Position numbers and translations under genes: made by a program. Of a DNA stretch of 64,000 nt, positions 46,401-57,443 are shown in pieces. The notes beneath the pieces were generated by a model. The model worked only from the letters and a program-made list of their open reading frames with translations. It did no database searches and had not been told where the DNA came from. This stretch comes from Rhizophagus clarus (taxonomy: Eukaryota > Glomeromycota > Glomeromycetes > Glomerales > Glomeraceae): assembly GCA_015698045.1 (NCBI GenBank), contig BLAL01000068.1, forward strand, positions 558,001 to 622,000, in the 5' to 3' direction. Position 1 is the stretch's first letter; each line of letters begins with the position of its first letter.

Positions 46401-48685
46401 TATCAATATATTCGGCAATATGGAAAGATGGTCCATTATATAAGCACTATATATCAAGTACAAATTACTATACAAGAGATTCAAATAAAGAGGTCGCTTT
46501 AAGGCTTTTACATATTAACTCATCAGACCCTATTGATTTTCTAATAAATGAGGTATAAAATTAATGTAAATTTGGCATTTAAATAAATATACTGTAATAT
46601 GCTTACATTATTATTAATTATATTTCAGGCCAAAAAATATTCAACAAAACGCAACGCATTTCTTGCATTGTATGGAATATCTCAAAATCCAAATACAAAT
46701 GATTATATTTTGGTTCAAAAGAATTATACTTTGATAAGTGGAAATGAAAAAATTGATTATTTCATTCATGAAATGCAATTAAATATCAAAGTATATAGTG
46801 ATACATCGTACAGATATAAATATGATGATTATGATTATACAGAACCTGAACCGGAATATGATGATACAATAATTGAATGGATACCATACAATCAGTTAGA
46901 TGAAATAAAAGAAACAGGCAAAATTGGTTATATGACGGTATATTCAGCAATATGGAAAGATGGCCCATTATACAAGGAACGTAAGTGGAGTGAAAATTAT
47001 ACAAGAGATTCAAATAAAAAAGTTGCTTTAAAATGTTTACATATTAATGACTCACAAGATCCTGTTGATTTTCTAATAAATGAAGTAAGTCCCAAAATTC
47101 ATGTAATATTAATATTTGAATATTTATATACTTACTTTATTATATTTCAGGCTAAAAAATATTTAACAATACATGAAGCATTTCTTTCGTTATATGGAAT
47201 ATCCCAAAATCCGATTACAAATGATTATATTTTAGTTCAAAAGAATTATACCTTGATAAGTGGAAATGAAAAAATTGATTATTTCATTCATGAAATGCAA
47301 TTAATAGCGCATGAATATAAAGATATAGTAATTGAATGGATACCATACGATCAGCTCTATGAAATTAAAGAAATAAGTAAAAGTAATAACCATATAACAA
47401 TATATTCGGCAATATGGAAAGATGGTCCATTATACAAGAAGAATAATCGGAATAAAAATTTTACACGAGATTCAAATAAAGAAGTTGTTTTAAAATGTTT
47501 ACACATTAGTAACTCACAAGACCATACTGATTTTTTAATAAATGAGGTATGAAATTTATGTAAATTTATTATATTAAATAATGTATATTTATTTTATCAT
47601 TATATTTCAGGCTAGAAATTATTCAACAAAGCATAATGCATTTCTTGCATTGTATGGAATATCTCAAAATCCAAATACAAATGATTATATTTTAGTTCAA
47701 AAGAATTATATCTTACTAAGTGGAAATGAAAAAATTGATTATTTCATTCGTGAAATGCAATTGAAAATAAATGAATATGAAGATATAATAATTGAATGGA
47801 TACCATACAATCAGTTCGATGAAATTACTGAAATAGAAAAAAATGATCATATGACGGTATATTCAACAATATGGAAAGATGGTCCATTATACAAGGAGAG
47901 ACAGTGGAGTGAAAATTATACAAGAGATTCAAATAAAGAAGTTGTTTTAAGACTTTTGCATGACAACTTACAAGATCCCATTGATTTTCTTATAAATGAA
48001 GTAAGTGTAGAAATCATGTAAGCTTGGTATTGAATGAATATAAACTTATTTTATTACTGTATTTTAGACTAAAAAGTATTCAACAAAATATAAATCATTC
48101 CTTGCATTATATGGAATATCTCAACATCCCAATACAAATGATTATATTTTGGTTCAAAACAATTATATTTTGACAAGTGGAAATGAAAAAATTGATGGTT
48201 TCATTCATGAAATGCAATCAAAAATGGATGAATATGAGGATACAGTAATTGAGTGGATACCATACAATCAGTTTGATGAAATTAAAGAAATAAGCAAAGG
48301 TGATCACAATACAGCATATTCAGCAATATGGAAGGATGGCCCATTATACAAGGAAGGTTTGAGTGGAAATTATAGACGGAATTCAAATGAAGAAGTTGCT
48401 TTAAACTGTTTACATATTAATAACTCGCAAGATCCCATTGATTTTCTAATAAATGAGGTACAAAATTTATGTAAATATATTAGTATTCTAAATTGAATAT
48501 ATGCTAATTCTATTTTTATTATATTTCAGGCTAAAAAATATTCAACAAAGTATGAAGCATTACTTACATTATATGGAATATCTCAAAACCCAAACACAAA
48601 TGATTATATTTTGGTCCAAAGTAATGATACCTTGGCAAATGTAAATGAGATAATTGATGATTTCATTCAACAAATGCATCAGTAA
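40422..48685 (+). CDS. Giant tandem kinase N-lobe repeat protein (18 exons, 2,367 aa)
   Basis: Exons: 40422-40769, 40837-41298, 41370-41762, 41835-42224, 42289-42744, 42816-43208, 43281-43670, 43735-44190, 44258-44650, 44719-45111, 45175-45630, 45702-46094, 46160-46552, 46629-47084, 47151-47546, 47611-48000, 48068-48457, 48530-48685. Every exon is a multiple of three, every intron (63-76 bp) is GT-AG and phase 0 at NE|AKKYS, giving 7,104 bases. Each exon reads AKKYST..AFLALYGISQNP..YILV..., then SGNEKIDYFI, IEWIPYNQF, a decayed glycine loop, VYSAIWKDGPL, a beta-3 VAL-x segment and DFLINE. No hinge continuation, HRD or DFG is present, so catalysis is not expected; a scaffold or binding role is only a guess. 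The last exon ends in a natural TAA after a half unit. Confidence 0.85.
40837..46628 (+). repeat. Four-fold higher-order A-B-C exon repeat (~1.45 kb)
   Basis: Exon lengths run 462-393-390, 456-393-390, 456-393-393, 456-393-393, then a fifth A-type exon. Block starts are at 40837, 42289, 43735, 45175 and 46629, with spacings 1452, 1446, 1440 and 1454. Class A carries a Tyr/Asp/Glu-rich insert (YDDYDYKEPEPEYED type), B has KHHIMTSGNEK, C has VINNHTLLSGNEK and RRYQYEN. Introns are also class-specific. Units were therefore amplified in blocks of three, most simply by unequal crossing-over. Confidence 0.9.
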
Positions 48686-48789
48686 CATCAGTAAATTTTA
48701 TGTGGTGTATACAGTAAGTATAGCCCGATTTTCTATCTAAATAATTTTCAATATCAATATTAATAAATTATTATATTGTAACACCGTAT

Positions 48790-50334
48790 ATTTTTTATTT
48801 TACTTACTTATTCAATCAATTAGTCTATATTCCACCATCCATCAAAATTTTTACCTGGACTGATTATTACACGTGCTTCATGATGCATAGAATCTCCAAC
48901 CTCTTTTATTTGATCATTATTTAATTATAAACTTCCAACAGAAAATCACTAATATAGATTGAACGCCCTTGATCATTTTTACATAAAGGTTGCTTTCCAC
49001 TTGACATCCATCCAGATTTCAGACCTTCATTTGATCGGAATGTAGTTTCATTATGAGTAACAAGTATGTGTAACTTTTCATTATAATTTAAAATTGGATC
49101 GATTCATTGCTCAAGATCATTACCCTCAAATGTTGTCATTAGATTTGATATCTAAAATAAATTATAATTTTATATACATAAAGTTAAATCGATTAAATTT
49201 ATTTAATTATTATTTTTAAATAAACTTACGTGCTAATTTCTTCAAGAAATTGTTTTCGGTATTCAACAATATCTTGTTTTTCATGTCCATCTACATACAT
49301 TCCTTTTTGTTATCTGTCATAAACAAAACCCATTTTTTTCAACAATCTATTTACTGTTCAAGTGCTTAAATTGAAGTTGTTATTAATATTAAATATTACT
49401 TAAAAACATAAAGGTAAATATTTGTTCTTTTACCTTATTGTTGTTTTTGTCTCAATTCCTAATGATGGCAATATTTCTGATGATACATGAACGCAAAAAT
49501 TTTGATAATTTAATAATTTTACTTTAATTATAAACAGTATATTAATTTTTTATGTTATTCCTATTTAAATTATAGTATAAATTATTATGTATAATTTATA
49601 GATCAAACTTCAATATTTCAATTAAATAAAAGTTAAAATAATCAAAATTACATTATATAATTTTAGATAATAAAAATAATATAAAACATTGAAATCTGAT
49701 TGCAATGATTTTACCACCATTCTAATCCTTGCATTGAGATGAATTCAATGGTATATATTTCGTTAAATACATTCACTAGATATCAAAATCATGGATTCTG
49801 AAATTTCATATATTTATAAATCCCATAATATTACAGTAAAATTTACAAAAAAAAATAACTAATAATGGATTTTTTTTAATGTGATAATATTGAATAAATG
49901 ATCGGCAAAAAGATCAGTAATTATGTGATAATATGAGGATGTCCGCAGTATGTCCGCCCTGCTGTTATCTAATTGTGCAATAATTCTTGGCGATTCCGAT
50001 TTACAGCAACCAGATTTTTGTAATTGAAAAAAGTATTGAACTGCCTTAAATCGAACCTTTTGTCCTTGTGTTAATTTTTTATCAATTTTAGGTTTATCTT
50101 CAAATTCTTATGATATATTCATCATTAATTGACTATTTGATTCATCATCTTTCCTTTCTTCATCATTATTTCTTTCCTCTATTTTATTATCATTTCATTC
50201 TTCTCTTTCATCATTATTTTCTCTTTGTCATTACTTTCACCTTCATCATCAATTTTTCCGTAATATGAAAATTTTATCTAATGTTTAACCGCTAGCTTAA
50301 TAACTTCATATATAGATTTTCTTTTTCTTCTTTC
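48790..50334 (-). pseudogene. Degraded DDE-type transposase gene
   Basis: Minus-strand conceptual translation in several frames gives, from high to low coordinates, an HTH-like segment (RFKAVQYFFQLQKSG... near 50075-49960), GFVYDR...KGMYVDGHEKQDIVEYRKQ (about 49330-49236), a likely intron (about 49229-49154), then LVTHNETTFRSNEG and SGKQPLCKNDQGRSIYISDF (about 49075-48950). This is the pattern of a repetitive fungal DDE family (KKGVYVDGHER..., THDE.TF..NDG, GRSIMVSDFL). Many stops and frame changes. Sequence beyond 50609 may belong to the same remnant. Confidence 0.6.
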
Positions 50335-50609
50335 CCCTATAAAAAAAAATGGATACGTTTTTTATATGGAATTTGTACTGAAAGATACGTTTATACACTG
50401 AAATGCACGTTTCATAATACTGGGAGACACGGAATTAGACAATTTTCCGTAACTCATTATGTACATTTTACATAAAATGATACTGAGAAAACGTATATAC
50501 CGAGATACGAAAATTGTCCAATTCCGTATCTCTCAGTATCTTTTATCATTTAAACATATTACTCATTATAAATTCCATGTTAAAAACGCATCTATTTTTT
50601 TTTATAGGG
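50335..50609. mobile_element. Palindromic CCCTATAA MITE (275 bp)
   Basis: Ends CCCTATAAAAAAAAATGGAT and, inverted, ATCTATTTTTTTTTATAGGG, followed inward by CGTTTTTTATATGG and its counterpart. The centre has GACAATTTTCCGTA and TACGAAAATTGTC, so the element folds on itself. The 3-bp flanks differ (TTC and TGT), so no target duplication is visible. It has the same termini as the elements at 3174, 23862 and 53162. Confidence 0.75.
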
Positions 50610-50899
50610 TGTAGTTCTGGCAGAATTTCCATTATATGTGAGTGGACGTTTAAATGATTTTAAATTTTTATAATATCAATTAGAACTTGAAATAAACTTT
50701 CTTTTTTCTCAAGTATCCATCTTCCCACCCAAATTCCATATCTAAATCCTCATTATCAGAAGAATTATATTCTTCATTATCATCTATATATTTTCGAGGG
50801 ACTACAAAAAAGATTAAAATTATGAACACAAAAAAAAAGATTGTTTTCTAGTTTATATAGTATACTATTATTGTTTTGCTTCTACAGAAATTTTGCAAA

Positions 50900-52500
50900 T
50901 GTAAAATCTTTTTTTTTTACTCTCGACATTTTTGATCACAAATCAGATTTACATACATCACGATAGTATTACGATATTTAACATACTATAATAAAGGATG
51001 GTCCGTTAAAGTCTTGTGCTTACCCAGAATTCCAAGTCAAGCCAGGGTTTAGCTTGGTTTGAGCCAGCTCATGCAAAGCTTTAGACTGTATTAAAGAATA
51101 AAGAAACTCTATCTACATGCAAAAAAAGTATCTAACCAGCATAGTATTTTTCATAAAATAAATGCGCAATATTAGTTAATAAAATTTGGTCACTTTTGCG
51201 TTATCAACGCCAAAAAAAAAAAAAAAAAAAAAAAATATTTTGGTCACTTTTTAAAAGTTGCTGCAACTAGCTGTACCTTTATTAATTCCTTCCAAAAACT
51301 GTAAATATTAACTAAAATAAGAGAAAAATATATTAGTTGTGATTAACCATTATCATAAAACTTAATATACTTGTTCTGAAATGTAATTTATTTAATCTGA
51401 TATTTCTAACAAGTCAAATCAAATCAAATTGAATTCGAGTCAATTTTAAAGTATTATTTATACAGATGAGTATACCCTGTCAATTGTTTAGATTACATTA
51501 TTTATGCTGTGAGTCTATACAAGTCTTATGCAAGTCAATTTTCAGAACACTAAATTTGCTATATATTGTTTATTATCTAATTTCTTATATTTCCAATCAT
51601 AATTGTCTAGGCTCCTATTTTTAAAGAACTTTTTTCTCATTTACTAATCATAAATATTTATTCTAATTTTGTTGAATTTTACATTAAAGATTTCAAATAT
51701 CTTTCATTGATTTATTAAATATAAATTCCACGCACATACTTTAACTGATTCTGATAATTCATATGGTATAATCGGGGCATAAAATAGATGATAAAATTCT
51801 GGAGAAATCCGGAATTTTTGAAAAATCTCTGGTAAAATTTTTTCATTCCGCCGGCAAATTTTTAAGATAATTCTATATATATCCGGTAAATTTTAACAGA
51901 TTCGGGAAAGTTCTGATAAAATAATTTCTTTCCAGACCCTTAGCCGGTAAATTTTGATTTCTATTTTAAGCACTGGGTATAATACCTTAGATTATATTAA
52001 GAAAATTAATATCTAGGACTTTACATATTCTCTTTTTACTTATGTGAATATTAATTATATCTCTTAATTAAACTTGTCCTTGAGAAATTAAATTTGACAT
52101 TTCTCATTGTTTTTTTACATATAACCAAATATAATCAAAAGTTTCATCTTCTTTTAAACAAATCGACAATTCCAATCTTTATAAATATCTAGAGGATATT
52201 TTTTTTTTAATTGTTCGATTGATGACAATTCTTCTATAAAAAATTTTTTGAAAGGTAGTTTATAAGTTTTATTTGTACCATTAACTCATTAAGTATATCG
52301 AAAGTAAACATGATCTCTGTATAGGATTAACTTTCCGGATTATTGGTGGTGGAATATCTTTGCTTTCAGGTTCTAAAATGGATCAGATGTTTGATTCACC
52401 CAATTAATCGTATCTTTTCCTTCAAGGTGACTTCCGATTCCATAATGTATTCATTGGTTGTATATATTTAGTCGAAAAAACAATTTTATCGATCACGACT
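50900..52500. other. Gene-poor interval with minor repeats
   Basis: TTTGGTCACTTTT occurs on both sides of a roughly 25-base A run (51186-51253). A cluster of CCGGTAAATTTT-like words lies at 51785-51960. SAATCAAATCAAAT-type short repeats are near 51415. No gene is supported. Confidence 0.45.
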
Positions 52501-52509
52501 CTGAACCTG

Positions 52510-53161
52510 GTAATAGTATGCCACCACTCAGCTCTCGTCATTAAGGTGGAAATAATACCTTTCGGTGATTGTCTGTTTACAGCCATGGATGTATTGGAAT
52601 TAGGTTGCTGTTATATCTGAGATAGTTTATTTTTATCGTAATTAACTATTCGGAAAATGGCAAAATATACACAAAAATGTTTGCATATTTTTGAATAGAG
52701 CAATGAAATAAATGTGATGCGTGGAGCAGCAAATGTTTCTTAATTCAGACCTATTAATTCTTTTAAATTTTACGGTTCTTCTATTGAACTTCTTCACTAA
52801 CTAATACCTGGAATGCTAAATTCTAATGTTTCAACCTTTAACATCATGTTAATGCATAAAATTAGATTATCATGTCATGCTGCAATATTAGTTGATTATT
52901 ACAAGCTTATACATTTCGTTGAGCAGAAATCTTTAAGTGCAATTCTGAACATAACAAACCTGCATCAATCCAATAAATCGATATATTCGGTGAAATAGCA
53001 AGTAATTCCAATAATACACCAAATGAAATTCCCAAAAATGCTGGAAATAAATAAAAATATTCGGGCTTTCTGGGGAATCCTACTCCTGTATCAGCCATTT
53101 TACATGCAGCTACCATGGTTGTGGCGGGTGTATGTATGATGTATCTAATTATGTAATTGGG
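52510..53161 (-). pseudogene. Possible membrane-protein gene fragment, downstream half
   Basis: A minus-strand frame from the MITE edge reads HTPATTMVAACKMADTGVGF and then a hydrophobic stretch FYLFPAFLGISFGVLLELLA (one likely membrane segment), ending at 52907. More coding-like but broken sequence lies at 52640-52400 (RAEWWHTITRF...). The family is not recognised. Similarly hydrophobic coding-like sequence lies on the other side of the MITE (53814-54062), so one gene may have been split. Confidence 0.35.
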
Positions 53162-53810
53162 CCCTATAAAAAATAAATGTCCGGAAAATGTTATCAAAAA
53201 TGTCCGGAAAATGTCCAGAATAATCTGATGTGTCCGGAAAATGTCCACTTTTTTGGTACATGTCTGACACACTTCTGATACTTAAAATTTTGACATGTCC
53301 TAACTTTGTCCAGAATTCATCCAGTATTTGTTCGGTATAAAATTTTGGACAAATTCCAGACAGTTAAACCTGGACAAATTCTGGACATAGCAAAAAAACC
53401 AGATAGACAAATTCCGGACATGAAAAAGTTCAGGACAAATTCTGGATACTATTTCCAAAAAAGGATAAATTAATTTTGTAAAAAAATGCAAAAAGCACAA
53501 AACTGACATTCAAAATCTTTTCTGTCGTACTAATTAAAATTGCAGAGCAGGCAAAAATACTATATATCTATGATATAAAAATTCTGGGTTAAGGAATAAT
53601 GATGATCATCTATCCATTGATCATCTTTTGTGGCAAAATTTTACAAAAATACATTTCTGGACAATTTCAGGACAAATTCCTAATATCCCGGAAATGCAGT
53701 GTTTTCGGAACAGTTTCCGGACACACAGTGTCCAGAATTTCCGGACAATTATTTAGACAATTTTTCTGGACATTTTCTGGACATTATCCGGACACATATT
53801 TTTTATAGGG
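53162..53810. mobile_element. CCCTATAA MITE, copy 2 (GGG target duplication)
   Basis: Ends CCCTATAAAAAATAAATGTC and, inverted, ACATATTTTTTATAGGG, flanked by GGG on both sides (53159-53161, 53811-53813). It is nearly identical to copy 1 over its length, with about 24 extra bases near 53719-53742. High identity between copies 29 kb apart points to recent activity. Confidence 0.85.
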
Positions 53811-53813
53811 GGG

Positions 53814-54062
53814 ATGAAGCTTTGCTATTCCATCTCTTGGCCTTAAACTTGATGCTCTACCTGGAACCAAAGTATTCTTTATTATAAAACAAAACTATCC
53901 TAACTATTTTAATTATAATGACTATAAGTAGAATTCCATAAACAACTGCATTCAAAATAGGCATAAATTTTTGGATTGATTTATCGTCATCATGTTGTTT
54001 ACTTAAAATATCGATTGGGATATTAATGAGTAAAACAAGTATAGAGTCAAGATTGAATTCCT
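53814..54062 (-). pseudogene. Possible membrane-protein gene fragment, upstream half
   Basis: A minus-strand frame reads SILVLLINIPIDIL, then KFMPILNAVVYGILLIVIII (likely membrane segment), KIVRIVLFYNKEYFGSR, then a stop close to the MITE. With 52510-53161 it may represent one multi-span protein interrupted by the element. Family unknown. Confidence 0.35.
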
Positions 54063-54135
54063 AATAAAAAGGGATGATATAACGAAAATTACGACGAAAG
54101 AACTAGTTCGATTTAATATGACGTCACTTAAATAG

Positions 54136-54600
54136 TCATAGTTTAAGTATGCATACATCTTTTTCACGCTGCTCACGAATCGCTTCCAAATACAATTCTT
54201 TCAACTTTTCGTCAACCAACTTATCATATCTTTTCTTCTGCCATGAAGTAAGGCAAAATTTTATATGTCGTTTTATCTTTCCCATTAGAAGAGGTAATTG
54301 AAGAGGCAATTGAAGAGACGGCCGAAGAGGCGTTTGAAGATGCTGATTCTTGAATATGAACTCGGTCAGCTTCAATAGTTTTATTCAATAAGTCAGACCA
54401 ATACAAAGGATTACCTTGATTTTTACCTCTGAGATTATTTATAATCTTCATGATTACTTTAGCAGGCCCAAGTGGCATAATCTTCAGATCATCTTGTGTT
54501 AAGTCGAGGAATGTCCTTCGAGGGTTTTTACGTGTCTTTTGTCAATGTTTAAATTTAGTTTTTCTAAATACTCAATAAGGGTTTTCGTGTCCTACTTTTT
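54136..54600 (-). pseudogene. SAM-domain protein fragment
   Basis: Minus-strand pieces read IEYLEKLNLNIDKRHVKTLE in one frame, then LTQDDLKIMPLGPAKVIMKI in another, which is the typical two halves of a SAM (sterile alpha motif) domain of this fungal lineage. A Ser/Ala-rich linker follows and, after another frame change, a charged helical tail DEKLKELYLEAIREQREKD. At least two frame changes are needed, so it is a pseudogene or the sequence has errors. SAM domains mediate protein association. Confidence 0.55.
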
Positions 54601-54609
54601 TATTTCATC

Positions 54610-57330
54610 GATATCAGGAAATTTATTTGTTCTTGAAAAAATAGTAGAGAGAAAAAATACTTTTTGAAAATAAACAAAGGTCTCTTATACTCTATATCAA
54701 ACTTTCATCAAACTTTTTCATGCGTCATATCATTGTGAAACATCATATTTTCAGTAAATTTCTATAGCTCTACCGCTACTCTATAGAAAGTACATTTCGT
54801 GAGAGAAATTTCACGAAATTTATCAGCAAATGAGATAAAAAATAACAATATAATGTTTTACTAATTTGCTTAGTAATTGATTTATCTTGTCCGGTATTGA
54901 TATGCAGAGCATAAAGTCAGTTGGAAGAATCTTTTCAAATAACCACCTTTTTCTAATCATAAGCCTTAACTGATCGACTGATTTTGTGTAGTAATATTCT
55001 GTTCTGTTGTACTTTCAGCTGAGTTGCAAGGGGAAAGAAGACAATTGAGAGTAATAACAGCATTGGCCATTTTTCTGCTTCTTTCCTGTTATCCCGATTA
55101 CGGTAGAAGACGTCACGTGTGTTTAAGATCAAGCCACTTTTGTTATTTCAACAATTTGACGTCTTTTTTTGACGTGCACCTCTAACTACATCATCAGATA
55201 TAAAATCTGAACTGATTGGTTTTTGGAAAAAGCCAATTATTTTTAGGTTTATTGTTGTATCATCTTCTTTTCTTATGATAACAGCAATAGCTTCTTTTAC
55301 AATAAAATTATTACTCTCTTATTCGACAATTGAGTGAATAACACGAATTAAAGTTAGTAGATTTGCTGACATAGTATTATTTATTTCATAAAGTTTTTTT
55401 TTTCTTTATTTGACATAATCGTTATTACACATAAAAAGATGAATGCCATACATGGAATAAAAAATAAAATCAGTAAATATATCAAATATTTTTTATAAAA
55501 ACAAAAAAATAAAAATTTATTTTAAATATTTATATAAAAGATCTTTATTGTTTACTTATGCTTTATTTGTCATTGTAAGAGCGAACGCACATGTGCCTTA
55601 GCTTCCTAATCTAATATAATACACATCCCTTGTCTCGTTTTTGCCTATTTACGATGAGTGCAATCTGGCCAGATTCATGTGCTAAGCAGATTGATGTCAA
55701 TGAACAAAACGACGCATATTGCAGATTATTTTTAAAGAAGTTGACACATTCACTACGATCATCAAAGGTGATATAGACACTCTACGCTATCAAGCAAAAA
55801 AAGAAGGAAACCATTCCGAAGCAATGTTTTTGATATAATGGATAATGGATAATGCTACAGATGAGGTGTATATGAATCACCCTCTCATTCAAAAAAACTT
55901 TGGGCAAAAATAAGTTCATAGTTTTGAATAATTTTCCCTGAAAAATCAATGTGATTTGCTTTCCCACGAGAGGATTTTCTATAGATAAAAATTTCAGCAG
56001 GGAAGAAATACCACATGACTATGCTATCGTTTCCTAGGAAATTGTTCAAATTCCCCAAATTTACTGAAGTCATCTGATTAGCTGATTTTGAGAAGTAACT
56101 CGGCAGTGACGAGTGGCAAGAGAGTGTTGTGAAACTGTCATGTGGATCTGAAAATAATTTAGCCGTTATAGAGACCAGTTGGTTAAAATTACATATTTAA
56201 ACTAATTTTTATTTAGATCATTTGGGTACGGTCATCTCCAGAAAATATATATATACTGTATACAGTATAATTTTACTGTTAGCAAATTTGATCAAAGCCA
56301 TAATTTGGCAAATTAATCAATATATTACAAATTATGTATTACAGTATTACAAAGTCGTTACCATTGAAAAATTATTTTAATAGTGCGAAAAAAATAATTT
56401 TTACTTGCGCCGCGCTTTTTAATTGCATAGTGAATAAATTGATTAAAGTTTTTAATAGCGCGAAAAGTTAGTTATATAATGATTAATTTTTTTTCATTTA
56501 TTACAAATTGAATTTTTTGTGCAAATTCGCAATTTCACGTTAACGATTGATCATATTTTAAAAAATGTTAACTGATATCTACATAAAGTTAAAGTATTTA
56601 CAATATTTATATAACCGAAATAAGTTTAATTTTTGTAAAAAATAATCAAGAATTGGAAAATTAAGAGTTACTTGTTGGTTATTTTTTAAAATTTGAAAAT
56701 CGGCCAATAATTATTCCATCATTTTAAGTGCAAAAACTGCTGTTGCGGGTCCAATTAATTCATATCTTTTAACAACTCCAAGAAAGTAAGTCCAGCAATT
56801 TTCTCAATTTTGATTATTTTTTAATTCATCTGATGCAAAATATAATTTTTGTTCTTTTTAATAAAATTCAATAAGTAAATAAAAAACGTTTCCGGAAGAT
56901 AAGAAGATTGTGACTACCGTATATCATTGTTATATGATATAGAAATTAATATTCAGAGGGAATTCTCAAGAAAATAAACGCTGGTTCCATACCATATATC
57001 TCCATTCTACACATGGTTTAACTAATGAATGTGCGGTTGTCGATCAATTAGCACACAGTGTGACGAATTTCGGAATTTGAGTAAATCCGGGGAATACAAT
57101 GCAAAACAGATAATTAAAAAGTGTCACAGCACAGTATTATGCATGTTTATCAATCCAATTAAACTTAAAGTTTTCCTTCAATCCTTAAATAAAATAAAAT
57201 AAACGTAAATTACTTAAACATATTAAGAAAAAAAATAAAGAGACATCATTTACACAGACAAACGAATAATCGTGTATGATCATATGGACTAATTCTTAAA
57301 ACTTGATTAGTATTTCATATTTTCGCATGA
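54610..57330. other. Gene-poor interval
   Basis: No gene is firmly supported. A coding-looking minus-strand stretch at 56073-55885 (EIFIYRKSSRGKANHIDFSG) has no recognised family and ends quickly. The rest is AT-rich with short hairpin-like words such as TATACTGTATACAGTATA at 56252-56269. Confidence 0.45.
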
Positions 57331-57343
57331 CAGAAATATTTTA

Positions 57344-57353
57344 TTATATATAA
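57344..57353 (+). promoter_or_regulatory. TATA box of the 57444 gene
   Basis: TTATATATAA about 90 bases upstream of the ATG at 57444. Confidence 0.45.
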
Positions 57354-57443
57354 TGAAATCCGAAATCTCTAAAATTTTATTTTCGGGTTCTTTTCTTTTG
57401 ATATCTGATAAATCTATTATATACATTTTTTTTTTAATCAAAA

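Noticed and set aside
46786-47013. Minus-strand 75-codon frame opposite the array gene
   Set aside because: Shadow of exon 14.
40422-48685. Reading the array as many separate small kinase-like genes
   Set aside because: Each piece lacks its own promoter and most lack a real start; phase-0 GT-AG introns join all of them in frame, so one gene is the simpler reading.
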